Of a DNA stretch of 30,250 nucleotides, positions 23,534 through 30,250 are shown piece by piece. A program made the position numbers and the translations under genes. The notes below the pieces were generated by a model that was not told the origin of the DNA, did not search any database, and saw nothing but the letters and a program-made list of their open reading frames with translations. Source of the DNA: Deltaproteobacteria bacterium UBA5205 (GTDB lineage Bacteria; Desulfobacterota; Syntrophorhabdia; Syntrophorhabdales; Syntrophorhabdaceae). The stretch spans positions 1 through 30,250 of the forward strand of contig DHVP01000047.1 in NCBI GenBank assembly GCA_002412715.1. The letters run 5' to 3'. Each line of letters begins with the position of its first letter. Within the stretch, counting starts at the first letter, position 1.

Positions 23534-24177
23534 TCATTTTCTGATGAATCTGTCCTTATAGAGAGGATTCTGGCTTAGATACAAAGCTGCCACAGGATTA
23601 TGTCCAAGGGCCCGATCTTTGACCACGAGAGGCGTTGTCTCCGCTTCGCAATGACGCAGGAAAAGTATATCATGTCCCAGGCAAAGCCCCACCATCATGT
23701 TCAGCTCTGTTTTCTCCCGATTGAGCACTTCTGCCTGCATTATCGGATTACAGATCTTATTCCCCGGCATGCCTATCTCCTGCGGATCCATTTCACCACA
23801 GAGACATGTTACAGAGACGACGTCAAACCCATTACTTTCAAGAATGTCAGATAACAGCTTCGATTCAGGCAACAATTCCCCGCACGTTGCAATGCCCAGC
23901 CTTGTCATCCCGCATATTCTGGCGTACTCCATAATCTCATCAACCCGTGTCCAGGCCAGCCTTTCTCTTGGTTTTTCCGGATCCATGACTTTACTCATAT
24001 AACCGATCCAGCCCTTATTTATAGCCTGGTTTTCGGGCAGCATAGATTTCTCTACCGTTTCCTTGACAAGGCCGCGATATTTTTCTGTAGGGCAGAACAC
24101 CGGCACCTTTTGTCCTTTTCCCGAGAACGACATCGAAGAACCGTACATTTTACGCATTGTGGATGATGATCTTCCAT
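23534..24177 (-). pseudogene. DUF1847 cysteine-rich protein, frameshifted near its 5' end
   Basis: From ATG 24177, with an ideal AAAGGAG site, one frame gives MEDHHPQCVKCTVLRCRSR, the expected DUF1847 start with its CxxC...C. After 23 codons the homology moves to another frame: KVPVFCPTEKYRGLV, ARICGMTRLGIATCGEL, VTCLCGEMD, GLCLGHDILFLRHCEAETTPLVVKDRALGHNPVAALY. The switch falls at a run of four A (plus-strand T 24108-24111), and one extra A would restore a single frame. The family binds metal through many cysteines and its function is unknown. The break could be a real mutation, a sequencing error, or programmed slippage. An internal ATG at 24157 gives a 207-aa product lacking the N-terminal cysteines. 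Confidence 0.7.
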
Positions 24178-24258
24178 TTGAGACTCCTTTTCTCTGCTCG
24201 AATTTGTCCTATGCTTCCGACCGCCTGCTTTTCTTTTGCTTATTACGTGTTTGTTCTT

Positions 24259-24287
24259 ATTCTATTCTCGTAAGACACCATGGTCAA
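24259..24287 (-). promoter_or_regulatory. Promoter for the DUF1847 gene
   Basis: Minus-strand TTGACC (24287-24282, five of six) and TAGAAT (24264-24259, five of six) are separated by 17 nt. The leader to the ATG at 24177 is about 75 nt. Confidence 0.5.
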
Positions 24288-24352
24288 CCAGAATTGGGAT
24301 ATAGGGGACGCGTGGGTAACTTTCCCAGGCAAGCCTCCATCTCCTCCCGGAA

Positions 24353-24530
24353 ACGTCCCTACCTCCGCCGTCATTTCTCCGCTGGTTCCGCGGCAAGCTG
24401 CGCGCTGTGCCAGACGGCGACGACCCACACGATGTCGTTTTGATCCTGTAGAAGAACCCGTAGGTCTCACGATCACTTCCCGGAAGGGGAGGTCGGGAAA
24501 TTCAGGTAGCGACCTTCCGGACTCCGGAAA
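24353..24530. repeat. Left direct repeat (parE 3'-end copy)
   Basis: This stretch matches 27229-27409 in the same orientation. About 94 percent of bases agree over the 156-base core, and matching weakens in the first 20 bases. The two copies bracket the HTH-ATPase and PP-loop genes. Confidence 0.8.
24371..24530 (-). pseudogene. Decayed 3' fragment of a parE toxin gene
   Basis: Compared with the intact toxin at 27247-27540, this copy retains the region from FPESGRS to the stop codon. It has lost the first half and suffered two one-base deletions, in the codons for RPY (CCTTAC becomes CCTAC) and IKH (AAGCAC becomes AAAAC). Correcting both restores the matching end WHSAQLAAEPAEK and a TGA stop at 24371-24373. 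It cannot make a toxin. Confidence 0.75.
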
Positions 24531-24548
24531 CCCGGTTACTCAAGGTTA

Positions 24549-24610
24549 TTTACAACTTGTTGACAACTCTTGTTATACTTGGTATATTACAGTTGTCAAC
24601 AAGTTGTAAA
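24549..24610. promoter_or_regulatory. Promoter inside a perfect 20-bp inverted repeat (autoregulatory operator)
   Basis: The left arm TTTACAACTTGTTGACAACT (24549-24568) and its exact reverse complement (24591-24610) flank 22 nt. The left arm contains the -35 TTGACA (24560-24565). After 17 nt, TATATT (24583-24588) forms the -10, and the start point falls in the right arm. Each arm also contains two tandem TTkACAACT units. A DNA-binding protein bound here would block the polymerase. The next gene starts with an HTH domain. Confidence 0.8.
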
Positions 24611-24638
24611 CTATAAGTCTGGTTCTCAAGGGAATTGC

Positions 24639-25709
24639 ATGGCTCAGGATATAAGGAAGATTATTCTTAATAAGCTGGCAAAGGATGGTACGGCCAAAGT
24701 TGCGGACATATCCGGTGCAACGGGCTTATCCAGAGCTTATATCCATAGGTTTTTCAAAGAATTAAAAGAGGAAGGCAAGATAATTCTCATAGGCAAGGCG
24801 AATGCGGCGCACTATGTCCTGCCTGATGCGGGCAGCGCAATAGCTGATAAGCCTGCGAACATCCATCGGTTATTGCGCAACAAAGAGCTTCGTGAGGACA
24901 TAATATTTGGCGGGATAAAAAATGAAGGATCCTGGTTTACCAACCTTGCAGAAAATGTTGCTGGAATAGCCGAATATTCTTTTACTGAAATGCTTAATAA
25001 CGCGATTGAGCACTCCAGCACAGACACAATAGAAATATTCGTTAAGGAATCAAGTGACCGCCTCCAATTTGACATTGCGGACAGAGGTGTTGGCATCTTT
25101 AATAACATAATGGCCAAGAAAGGTCTGAATACTCCCCTCGATGCCATTCAGGACCTGCTAAAGGGGAAACAGACTACAGCTCCTGAAGCCCATAGCGGCG
25201 AAGGCATATTTTTTACATCAAAAGTGGTCGATCAATTCAGCATTCGCAGTTCCGGGAAGTGGCTTGTCATTGATAACGAGCACAATGACATATATGTTAA
25301 AGATTCGCCCTTAAAGACCAAAGGTACAAAAATTTCTTTTTCCATAAAGTTAGATTCAACAAAGACGCTTTTTGACGTGTTCAACAAATACACCGATGAC
25401 TCCATGGAGTTCACCAGGACAACCGTTTCTGTAAAGCTTTATAAGAATAATGTGCAGTACGTATCCAGATCACAGGCAAGAAGAGTTGTTGTCGGCCTGG
25501 AACAATTCAAAACAATAGAACTGGACTTCCAGGATATTGATACGGTGGGGCAGGCATTTGCTGATGAGATATTCAGAATCTGGCACACGCACCACCCGGA
25601 ATCACAAATAGTACCTAAAAACATGAACGATAACGTAGAGTTCATGGTAAAGAGGGCCGGGTGGGTTGACAACTTGTTTACAACTACCAATATCGGTAAT
25701 GAAATGTAG
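24639..25709 (+). CDS. HTH - GHKL ATPase - DUF4325 (STAS-like) fusion protein
   Basis: The 356-aa cytoplasmic protein has three parts. The first is an N-terminal winged HTH (about 1-65: VADISGATGLSRAYIHRFFKELKEEGKIILIG). The second is a GHKL/HATPase domain (about 80-240) with N box FTEMLNNAIEHS (115-126), DRGVGIF (148-154) and lid SGEGIFF (186-192). The third is a C-terminal DUF4325 domain (about 258-342: IELDFQDIDTVGQAFADEIF, MNDNVEFMVKRA). There is no HisKA histidine. The ATPase plus STAS-like pairing recalls anti-sigma kinase/anti-anti-sigma modules, here in one chain with a DNA-binding domain. It probably binds the palindrome at its own promoter. AAGGGA precedes the ATG at 24639, and the upstream TTG-type extension lies inside the operator. 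It is visibly richer in A+T than its neighbours, suggesting transfer. Confidence 0.8.
   Translation: MAQDIRKIILNKLAKDGTAKVADISGATGLSRAYIHRFFKELKEEGKIILIGKANAAHYVLPDAGSAIADKPANIHRLLRNKELREDIIFGGIKNEGSWFTNLAENVAGIAEYSFTEMLNNAIEHSSTDTIEIFVKESSDRLQFDIADRGVGIFNNIMAKKGLNTPLDAIQDLLKGKQTTAPEAHSGEGIFFTSKVVDQFSIRSSGKWLVIDNEHNDIYVKDSPLKTKGTKISFSIKLDSTKTLFDVFNKYTDDSMEFTRTTVSVKLYKNNVQYVSRSQARRVVVGLEQFKTIELDFQDIDTVGQAFADEIFRIWHTHHPESQIVPKNMNDNVEFMVKRAGWVDNLFTTTNIGNEM
25666..25685. promoter_or_regulatory. Third copy of the operator unit at the end of gene 1
   Basis: TTGACAACTTGTTTACAACT matches the promoter palindrome arm at 18 of 20 bases (the T/G positions are swapped). It lies within the last codons of the HTH-ATPase gene, 89 nt before the PP-loop gene. 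It contains TTGACA, but the -10 at 17 nt (AATATC) is weak. Confidence 0.55.
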
Positions 25710-25773
25710 TCGTCAACAAGAGTCCGCGAAGCGATAAGCGCAACCTAAACATCAACGCGACAGGGAGGGAAAT

Positions 25774-27225
25774 ATGAGAACACTTCAACACCCGGTCTTG
25801 CAGTACCGCTGGCATGTCAAAGAAACAAACGCGGGGGCTCAGCTTGTCTATTTCGGCTTGCGCAACCCGCCGAATCATACAAGGAGCATCATCCCTTTGC
25901 CCCGTGAATTGGCGGATGGCCTGCAATTGCTTGACGGTCGAACTTCCGCGAACGATCTGCCATCAGAGCTTACCGATCATGAAATGTATGCCCGATTGAT
26001 TGCGGAAGGGATCATAGTGGAGGCGCACGAGATCCGTCAGCCGTCCTCCAGGGACAACTTCCGACAGTGCGTTCGCTGCGTCACCAACGACTACGTTCTG
26101 CCCGGGCTGGAATTCGATGCAAACGGGCTGTGCGCCTTTTGTCAGTGCTACGAACTGGCGGAAAGATCCGGACAGGGCGTGGCATTGCAGGAGGGCATCA
26201 CGGATGAGGACCTCATCCGGATCTCTTCTGAAAACACCGGTTCACGCTTTGACGTCATGGTTCTGTACACCGGCGGTAAGGACTCCACGTACTTGCTCTG
26301 GTATCTGGCCAAGAGACTCAAGCTTCGTGTCCTCGTCGCCTCATGGAATATGCCCTACACTAACGACACGTGCAGGGAAAACATGCGTCGGGCCATGCGC
26401 GTACTTCCGGATGTGGAATTCGTTGAACGCACCCTGCCCTGGAACGTGATCCGGCGGGCTATGCGTGACCAATTTGAGCGTGTCGGCCACCCCTGCCTTT
26501 GCCCAACGGTGGCTCACGCCTTATTTTATCCCCTTGCAGTACAGGAAAATATCCCCATGATCATGCACGGGGTCGAAGAGGTGCAGTTGGCGGTCATGAA
26601 CTATGTGATGACCGAGATCAAATCCGGACAACCGCACAAGGAACAGATCCCCGATCATCGCTCCGACACATTAAACTTCTTGCGGATGATCACGAAAACC
26701 CCTGAACCCCCGCAGCCTTATTCTTTGACCGCCGACATGCTGCGACATATGTCTTCCGTCAGGAAGCTCCTGACCCCTGTTTACGGACCCCTGGATGATA
26801 TTCTGGCCAGAGCGGAGAATGATCCGAACATGCCGATTCCCATTTTACGTCGTCTGAAGTCCAACACCGTCTATGGCACATGGGCAAAGGCCGCCGAACT
26901 TATGAAGCAGGAAATGGATTGGCATATGCCACCGGGACAAAAAGGACTCCTGCATACCAGTTGCCGCATCGAAAAGGTCAAAGACTATTGCCAGTTCAAA
27001 CGCTTCCAGGGCGCAGGGACAACCTTTTTCCCCCAGTCCGTTGTCGAGCTTGGCGCGGGCGTCTATTTCGGGCTTGTCTCCCGGGAAGATGCTTTAGAGG
27101 AACTGCAGGAATTGGGGTATTACCACGAACCCCAGGTACTGTCCGTACTAACCCGTGATCTTGGTATTGATCCCGGCCACGGGCAGGTACCGGGTGAAAT
27201 GTCGTGGGTTCTGGGGGACCGTTGA
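25774..27225 (+). CDS. PP-loop ATP-pyrophosphatase (N-acetyl sugar amidotransferase-like) with N-terminal extension
   Basis: The 483-aa protein has an N-terminal module of about 90 residues (PLPRELADGLQLLDGRTSAN, ARLIAEGIIVE) that resembles PqqD/RRE-type winged folds. A Cys cluster follows, C99-x2-C102 ... C120-x2-C123-x-C125 (QCVRCV, GLCAFCQCYE), like the zinc ribbon of WbpG/PseA amidotransferases. The PP-loop YTGGKDST (165-172) comes next. Further Cys are C241/C243 (HPCLCP) and C397/C406. Such enzymes adenylate a substrate and add ammonia or sulfur. No glutaminase or sugar-pathway gene is near, so the substrate is unknown and could be a sugar, a tRNA or a peptide. GGGAGGG precedes the ATG. 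It follows the HTH-ATPase gene by 64 nt. Confidence 0.75.
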   Translation: MRTLQHPVLQYRWHVKETNAGAQLVYFGLRNPPNHTRSIIPLPRELADGLQLLDGRTSANDLPSELTDHEMYARLIAEGIIVEAHEIRQPSSRDNFRQCVRCVTNDYVLPGLEFDANGLCAFCQCYELAERSGQGVALQEGITDEDLIRISSENTGSRFDVMVLYTGGKDSTYLLWYLAKRLKLRVLVASWNMPYTNDTCRENMRRAMRVLPDVEFVERTLPWNVIRRAMRDQFERVGHPCLCPTVAHALFYPLAVQENIPMIMHGVEEVQLAVMNYVMTEIKSGQPHKEQIPDHRSDTLNFLRMITKTPEPPQPYSLTADMLRHMSSVRKLLTPVYGPLDDILARAENDPNMPIPILRRLKSNTVYGTWAKAAELMKQEMDWHMPPGQKGLLHTSCRIEKVKDYCQFKRFQGAGTTFFPQSVVELGAGVYFGLVSREDALEELQELGYYHEPQVLSVLTRDLGIDPGHGQVPGEMSWVLGDR

Positions 27226-27235
27226 GGGACGTCCC
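27226..27235. repeat. GGGACGTCCC palindrome at the cassette edge
   Basis: This perfect 10-bp palindrome starts on the base after the PP-loop stop codon and overlaps the beginning of the right direct repeat. It shares the GGGACG core with the REP-like hairpin at 20872. Confidence 0.35.
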
Positions 27236-27409
27236 CGCCTCTCCCATTACTTCTCCGCTGGTTCCGCGGCAAGTTGCGCGCTGTGCCAGACGGCAACGAT
27301 CCACACGATGTCGTGCTTGATCCTGTAGAAGAACCTGTAAGGTCTCACGATCACTTCCCGGAAGGAGAGGTCGGGAAATTCAGGTATCGACCTTCCGGAC
27401 TCCGGGAAT
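27229..27409. repeat. Right direct repeat (3' end of intact parE)
   Basis: This is the counterpart of 24353-24530, in the same orientation. It includes the stop codon and second half of the intact toxin gene. Confidence 0.8.
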
Positions 27410-27540
27410 CTTTTCAGCCGCGACAGCGTTTTCTCCGCGTTGTTCCGGAAGTTCACGGCGGCCGAAGGGTTGTCCCGGAAGATGTAGGCGACGGCTTCGA
27501 GGAACTGCCGACGGCCCGTGGGCGTGAAGAGAACCCTCAA
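27247..27540 (-). CDS. ParE/RelE-family toxin
   Basis: The 97-aa type II toxin has the ParE/RelE fold landmarks: an N-terminal helix pair (GRRQFLEAVAYIFRDNPSAAVNFRNNAEKTLSRL), FPESGRSIPEFPDLSFREVIV, and the C-terminal strands YRFFYRIKHDIVWIVAVWHSAQ. ParE members poison gyrase while RelE members cut mRNA on ribosomes. The conserved RP-Y-R-F-Y pattern fits ParE better, but the target is not certain. Its ATG overlaps the antitoxin stop by 4 nt, the usual antitoxin-first order. A decayed copy of its second half lies 2.9 kb away, at 24371-24530. Confidence 0.85.
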   Translation of the reverse strand: MRVLFTPTGRRQFLEAVAYIFRDNPSAAVNFRNNAEKTLSRLKRFPESGRSIPEFPDLSFREVIVRPYRFFYRIKHDIVWIVAVWHSAQLAAEPAEK

Positions 27541-27818
27541 GACCCCTGGCCCTTCAACAAGAGATCGGCTTCCTTCAGGACGTCCCCAAGCTCATGGCCC
27601 TCACCTTCCCCGATCTCCTTCTCGCCCCGGGCAAGCAGACGCAGAATGTCGAGTTCGTGCTGCGAATCCTCATAGTCCTTCATACTCACCATGACCACGG
27701 CAGCCCGTCCGCGCTGGGTAATGAACACCGGTTCCCGTGACGACGACACGGACCTGACAATATCGCTCGCTTTCTGCCTGAGGTCTGATATGGGTATGAT
27801 CTTCGGCGTCTTGGCCAT
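27537..27818 (-). CDS. Phd/YefM-family antitoxin
   Basis: The 93-aa antitoxin has a typical Phd/YefM N-terminal DNA-binding and dimer domain (IIPISDLRQKASDIVRSVSSSREPVFITQRGRAAVVMVSMKDYED) and a charged C-terminal helix (ELDILRLLARGEKEIGEGEGHELGDVLKEADLLL) that would cover the toxin. It should repress the operon with the toxin as co-repressor. A GTAGGAGGT ribosome site precedes the ATG at 27818. A promoter with a small palindrome lies directly upstream. Confidence 0.9.
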   Translation of the reverse strand: MAKTPKIIPISDLRQKASDIVRSVSSSREPVFITQRGRAAVVMVSMKDYEDSQHELDILRLLARGEKEIGEGEGHELGDVLKEADLLLKGQGS

Positions 27819-27845
27819 CTGACTGTACCTCCTACGTTACCTTTA

Positions 27846-27874
27846 GTTGTACCATCAATGCATCATGCAGTCAA
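27846..27874 (-). promoter_or_regulatory. Toxin-antitoxin promoter with embedded operator
   Basis: Minus-strand TTGACT (27874-27869, five of six) and TACAAC (27851-27846, four of six) are spaced 17 nt apart. TGCAT-C-ATGCA (27859-27869), a perfect palindrome, fills the spacer next to the -35 and is a likely Phd-type autorepression site. Confidence 0.55.
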
Positions 27875-28058
27875 CCGATCGGGGTGCTCCGACCCCAAAG
27901 CCTTCCTTACTCCCAAGGTTGCCCTATCTATATTTTACAGGCTCGTCGTGCTACCCTGTATTTGCCATACGGTTGTCCGGGGTATAAACCGCCGGCGTCT
28001 GATGACTGAATTGCTTTTTGGGCCATAGCGGCCGGCAAATCCTACGGGAGAGAAGATC

Positions 28059-30074
28059 ATGGAAAGAAAGTTTTCTGTACCGCTCCTTGTTGCGTTGGTC
28101 ATTTTTTCAATAATATTTTCCAGCGAATTGTCGGCTGCGGAAAAGACCGCTCTTCCTGACTACAGGAACACGATATCTGTTGCACGCGAGACCATATGGA
28201 GGGCTATCACGTCGGGACAGGGAAGCGGGGCCACCATCGCCGTCATGGACCAGGGCCGGATCGTCTATTCGGAAGGTATTGGCATTGCGGACCGTGCGCA
28301 AAACAGGCCCGTCGACAGGAACACCCGTTTCAATATCGGTTCGACCAGCAAGATGTTTGCCGCAGTTGCTGTTCTCCTGCTTGTCGAGGAGGGGAAAGTG
28401 GCGTTGGATGAAACCGTTGCACGGTATATTCCCGAATTTTCGATGAAGGATGAACGCTACAGAAGGATAACCGTGCGGATGCTCTTCAATCATTCTTCCG
28501 GCCTTCCCGGTTCGACCTTCTATTTTGGATATAAACCGGATACCCGGATGCATGAGATCCTGCTGGATACGCTCAAGGATGCCTATTTGAAGCATGATCC
28601 GGGCGCCATGTCCCTCTATTGCAATGACGGCTTTACGCTGGCCGAAATGATCGTCGAAAAGGTATCGGGAAAGAAATATGTCGATTTCCTGAATCAAAGG
28701 ATCTTTACCCCCCTTGACATGAAAGACACGTCGGCCAGCATCGGTGAAATAAATGAGCCGAATAGCGCGGAATTTTACGATGCGCAGACGGGGAAGAAAT
28801 ATCCCCGTTTGGTTATTTCCGTCTACGGTGCCGGCGGAATGTCCTCTACCGCTGAGGACCTGTGCCGCTTCGGCGGCAGTCTTTCTCCGAAAGGGAAAAG
28901 GATCCTGTCTGACGCGTCCATCAAAGAGATTCTCGCAGAGCAACCCACTCTCTTCTCCGGCAAACTCAGGGGTCCACAGATCATGGGCCAGTTTGGTTGG
29001 GAATATTCAGATATTGCCGACTATCACAAGAAGGGCATCCAGGTGCTGGGTAAGGGCGGACATGCAACGGGTTATACGACGAATCTGCAGATCGTTCCGC
29101 AGGAAGGGATAGTTATCGGTTTCAGTATATCCGGAGATGCGAACGGCGAGGCAATTACTCGCCCCATTCTTGATGCCCTGATGAAAGATAGAAAGCTGAT
29201 GGAAGACAGGGTGAGCGCGGTTCAGAAGCCTGTCGCTCCTCAGAGGGTTCCGGCCGACCTAACGAGATATGCCGGGTATTATGTTAACGACAGCAGCGCA
29301 GTGAAGATCGCCTTCAATAAACAAAAGAACGGTTTCACCATCACCCGGCTTGCCGCAAAAGGTCCGGGCAAAGAAAAGCCGGCCGTCTCCAAAAGCTTCA
29401 TCTATAATAGCGGTTATTTTTATGGCGACGAGAAGGGAATCAGCTACTATTTTACGACAGTGGACGGTAAATCCTTTCTCATCTCACGGGGACAGCCGAA
29501 ACCTTTTGACATTGACATGATCTCGTATCAAAAGCTTGAAATCATGAAAAACCCCGGACGACTTCAGGAGAAGATGGAGGGGAGGATATGGCTTATGAGA
29601 GACGTGCCTGCCTATATGCAGGGAAGCGTGATGCCGGTCTTATCATCTCTGTACAAAGATTTGCCCGGATACGTAGACCTTATGGGGGTCCAGAAGGTAG
29701 AGAATGCCAATTACGCGGGGATCGCAGCGACTGCCTTCCGTGACCAGGCAGGGATTTCATTTTTTACCAGGAACGGCAGGACCTGGATAAAATGGCGTGG
29801 TTTCCTGCTTTCAACCGCAGATGGTATTCCAGGGATCAAGGGTCGTACGACCGGTATCCGAATTAAAGAAGACAACTATAATGAATGGTTCAAAGTCGAA
29901 AATGGCACGCTTCTGCGCTTCGAAAAACCTGTCGACGGAAGACTGATCGTTTCGACCCTGGATAAAGTACTCTATGACAGCATCGTTGATTCAGGCGAGA
30001 TTTACGCGCCCGCGGGGAGCTATATTTTCTGTGCCGGAGCGGCAGGAGACGTATTTACGATCCGCGCGGAATAA
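28059..30074 (+). CDS. Exported class-C beta-lactamase-fold serine hydrolase
   Basis: The 671-aa protein has a signal peptide (FSVPLLVALVIFSIIFSSELSAA). The penicillin-binding/beta-lactamase (S12) domain covers about residues 40-385: nucleophile S95 with K98 in GSTSKMF, Y187-C-N189 as the second motif, HSSGLPG near 145, and GGHATGY with H335 in place of the KTG box. This set is typical of EstB-like esterases and D-aminopeptidase relatives rather than true beta-lactamases. The C-terminal 280 residues hold beta-rich repeats, probably lipocalin-like, that I cannot name (RYAGYYVND, then a further region from about 470). The GGGAG site precedes the ATG. No neighbour points to its substrate. Confidence 0.85.
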   Translation: MERKFSVPLLVALVIFSIIFSSELSAAEKTALPDYRNTISVARETIWRAITSGQGSGATIAVMDQGRIVYSEGIGIADRAQNRPVDRNTRFNIGSTSKMFAAVAVLLLVEEGKVALDETVARYIPEFSMKDERYRRITVRMLFNHSSGLPGSTFYFGYKPDTRMHEILLDTLKDAYLKHDPGAMSLYCNDGFTLAEMIVEKVSGKKYVDFLNQRIFTPLDMKDTSASIGEINEPNSAEFYDAQTGKKYPRLVISVYGAGGMSSTAEDLCRFGGSLSPKGKRILSDASIKEILAEQPTLFSGKLRGPQIMGQFGWEYSDIADYHKKGIQVLGKGGHATGYTTNLQIVPQEGIVIGFSISGDANGEAITRPILDALMKDRKLMEDRVSAVQKPVAPQRVPADLTRYAGYYVNDSSAVKIAFNKQKNGFTITRLAAKGPGKEKPAVSKSFIYNSGYFYGDEKGISYYFTTVDGKSFLISRGQPKPFDIDMISYQKLEIMKNPGRLQEKMEGRIWLMRDVPAYMQGSVMPVLSSLYKDLPGYVDLMGVQKVENANYAGIAATAFRDQAGISFFTRNGRTWIKWRGFLLSTADGIPGIKGRTTGIRIKEDNYNEWFKVENGTLLRFEKPVDGRLIVSTLDKVLYDSIVDSGEIYAPAGSYIFCAGAAGDVFTIRAE

Positions 30075-30250
30075 AGCTCATCATCAGCGGCGAAATCGGG
30101 TAAGAAGCTGTTTCGTGAAACACCTCTGCGATCAACGGTAGAGTACGTGAAAACGGCAGAATGTGAAAGCGTCCCCAAAGTTATTCCCAGAAGGTCTCAC
30201 GCCCGTTCGTCGCCCCAAAAGCTCCTCACTGGAGTGACTATGTTATAAAA
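30075..30250. other. Window end, no gene seen
   Basis: Nothing coding is supported here. An AGCGTCCCCA fragment (about 30169-30178) resembles half of the REP-like hairpin at 20872. A small palindrome, TCACT-GG-AGTGA, lies near 30227-30238, and TATAAA lies at the very end. Confidence 0.35.

Larger units (their letters stand above)
24178..24638. other. Intergenic region before the cassette
   Basis: These 461 bases have no intact gene. They hold the leftward DUF1847 promoter (24259-24287), the parE relic (24353-24530), and the large palindrome with the rightward promoter (24549-24610). Confidence 0.6.

Noticed and set aside
28059..30074. Antibiotic-resistance AmpC beta-lactamase
   Set aside because: The third motif is HATG-type rather than KTG, and the large C-terminal region is typical of esterase/peptidase relatives.
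1..30250. CRISPR array, tRNA or rRNA genes
   Set aside because: No regularly spaced repeats, cloverleaf-like segments ending in CCA, or rRNA signatures were found on reading both strands.

Overview
The window looks like a chromosomal accessory region of a Gram-negative, probably anaerobic or microaerophilic Desulfobacterota/Deltaproteobacteria-type bacterium (Syntrophorhabdus-like is my best guess, by inference only). The grounds are moderately high GC, strong AGGAGG ribosome sites, large orphan PAS hybrid histidine kinases, a cobalamin-binding radical SAM enzyme, a DUF1847 cysteine protein, and many exported or lipid-anchored proteins. No rRNA, tRNA, CRISPR array or complete insertion sequence was seen.

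Layout. 1-7.7 kb: the 5' end of a leftward gene (possibly catalase) with an operator-like palindrome, a secreted DUF4919 protein, a large cNMP/CBS/DUF294 signalling protein, a secreted disulfide-rich miniprotein, a C45-type Ntn hydrolase, a helical PhoU-like protein, a DUF3243 protein and a secreted fasciclin protein. 7.7-14.5 kb: hybrid kinase no. 1, bacterioferritin, a mercuric-reductase-like flavoprotein, a sterol-desaturase-family di-iron membrane protein, and an exported MsrB-MsrA pair. Bacterioferritin, MsrAB, the flavoprotein and the possible catalase give this half an oxidative-stress and iron flavour. 14.5-19.8 kb: a flavoprotein remnant, a TetR regulator overlapping a B12 radical SAM gene, and hybrid kinase no. 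2. 19.9-24.2 kb: a membrane-anchored dienelactone hydrolase, a 65-aa protein, a small secreted protein, a cysteine-free E1/ThiF-like protein, a stand-alone receiver domain and a frameshifted DUF1847 gene. 24.3-27.8 kb: a two-gene cassette between two copies of the 3' end of a parE toxin gene, followed by an intact Phd/ParE toxin-antitoxin pair. 28-30 kb: an exported class-C beta-lactamase-fold serine hydrolase.

The best candidate for an undescribed system is the 24.55-27.23 kb cassette. Gene 1 fuses an HTH, a GHKL ATPase without a phospho-acceptor histidine, and a DUF4325 (STAS-like) domain. Its promoter lies inside a perfect 20-bp inverted repeat, and a third copy of the repeat unit lies at the 3' end of the gene, just upstream of gene 2. 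Gene 2 is a PP-loop ATPase with an N-terminal, possibly PqqD/RRE-like, module and a five-cysteine cluster. The flanking parE-derived direct repeats suggest the cassette was acquired. Other points of note are the 14-cysteine secreted protein (two CX3C-X6-CX3C hairpins plus a knottin-spaced tail), the DUF1847 gene broken in an A-run, and several gene relics (NTPase, REP-type transposase, FAD protein).
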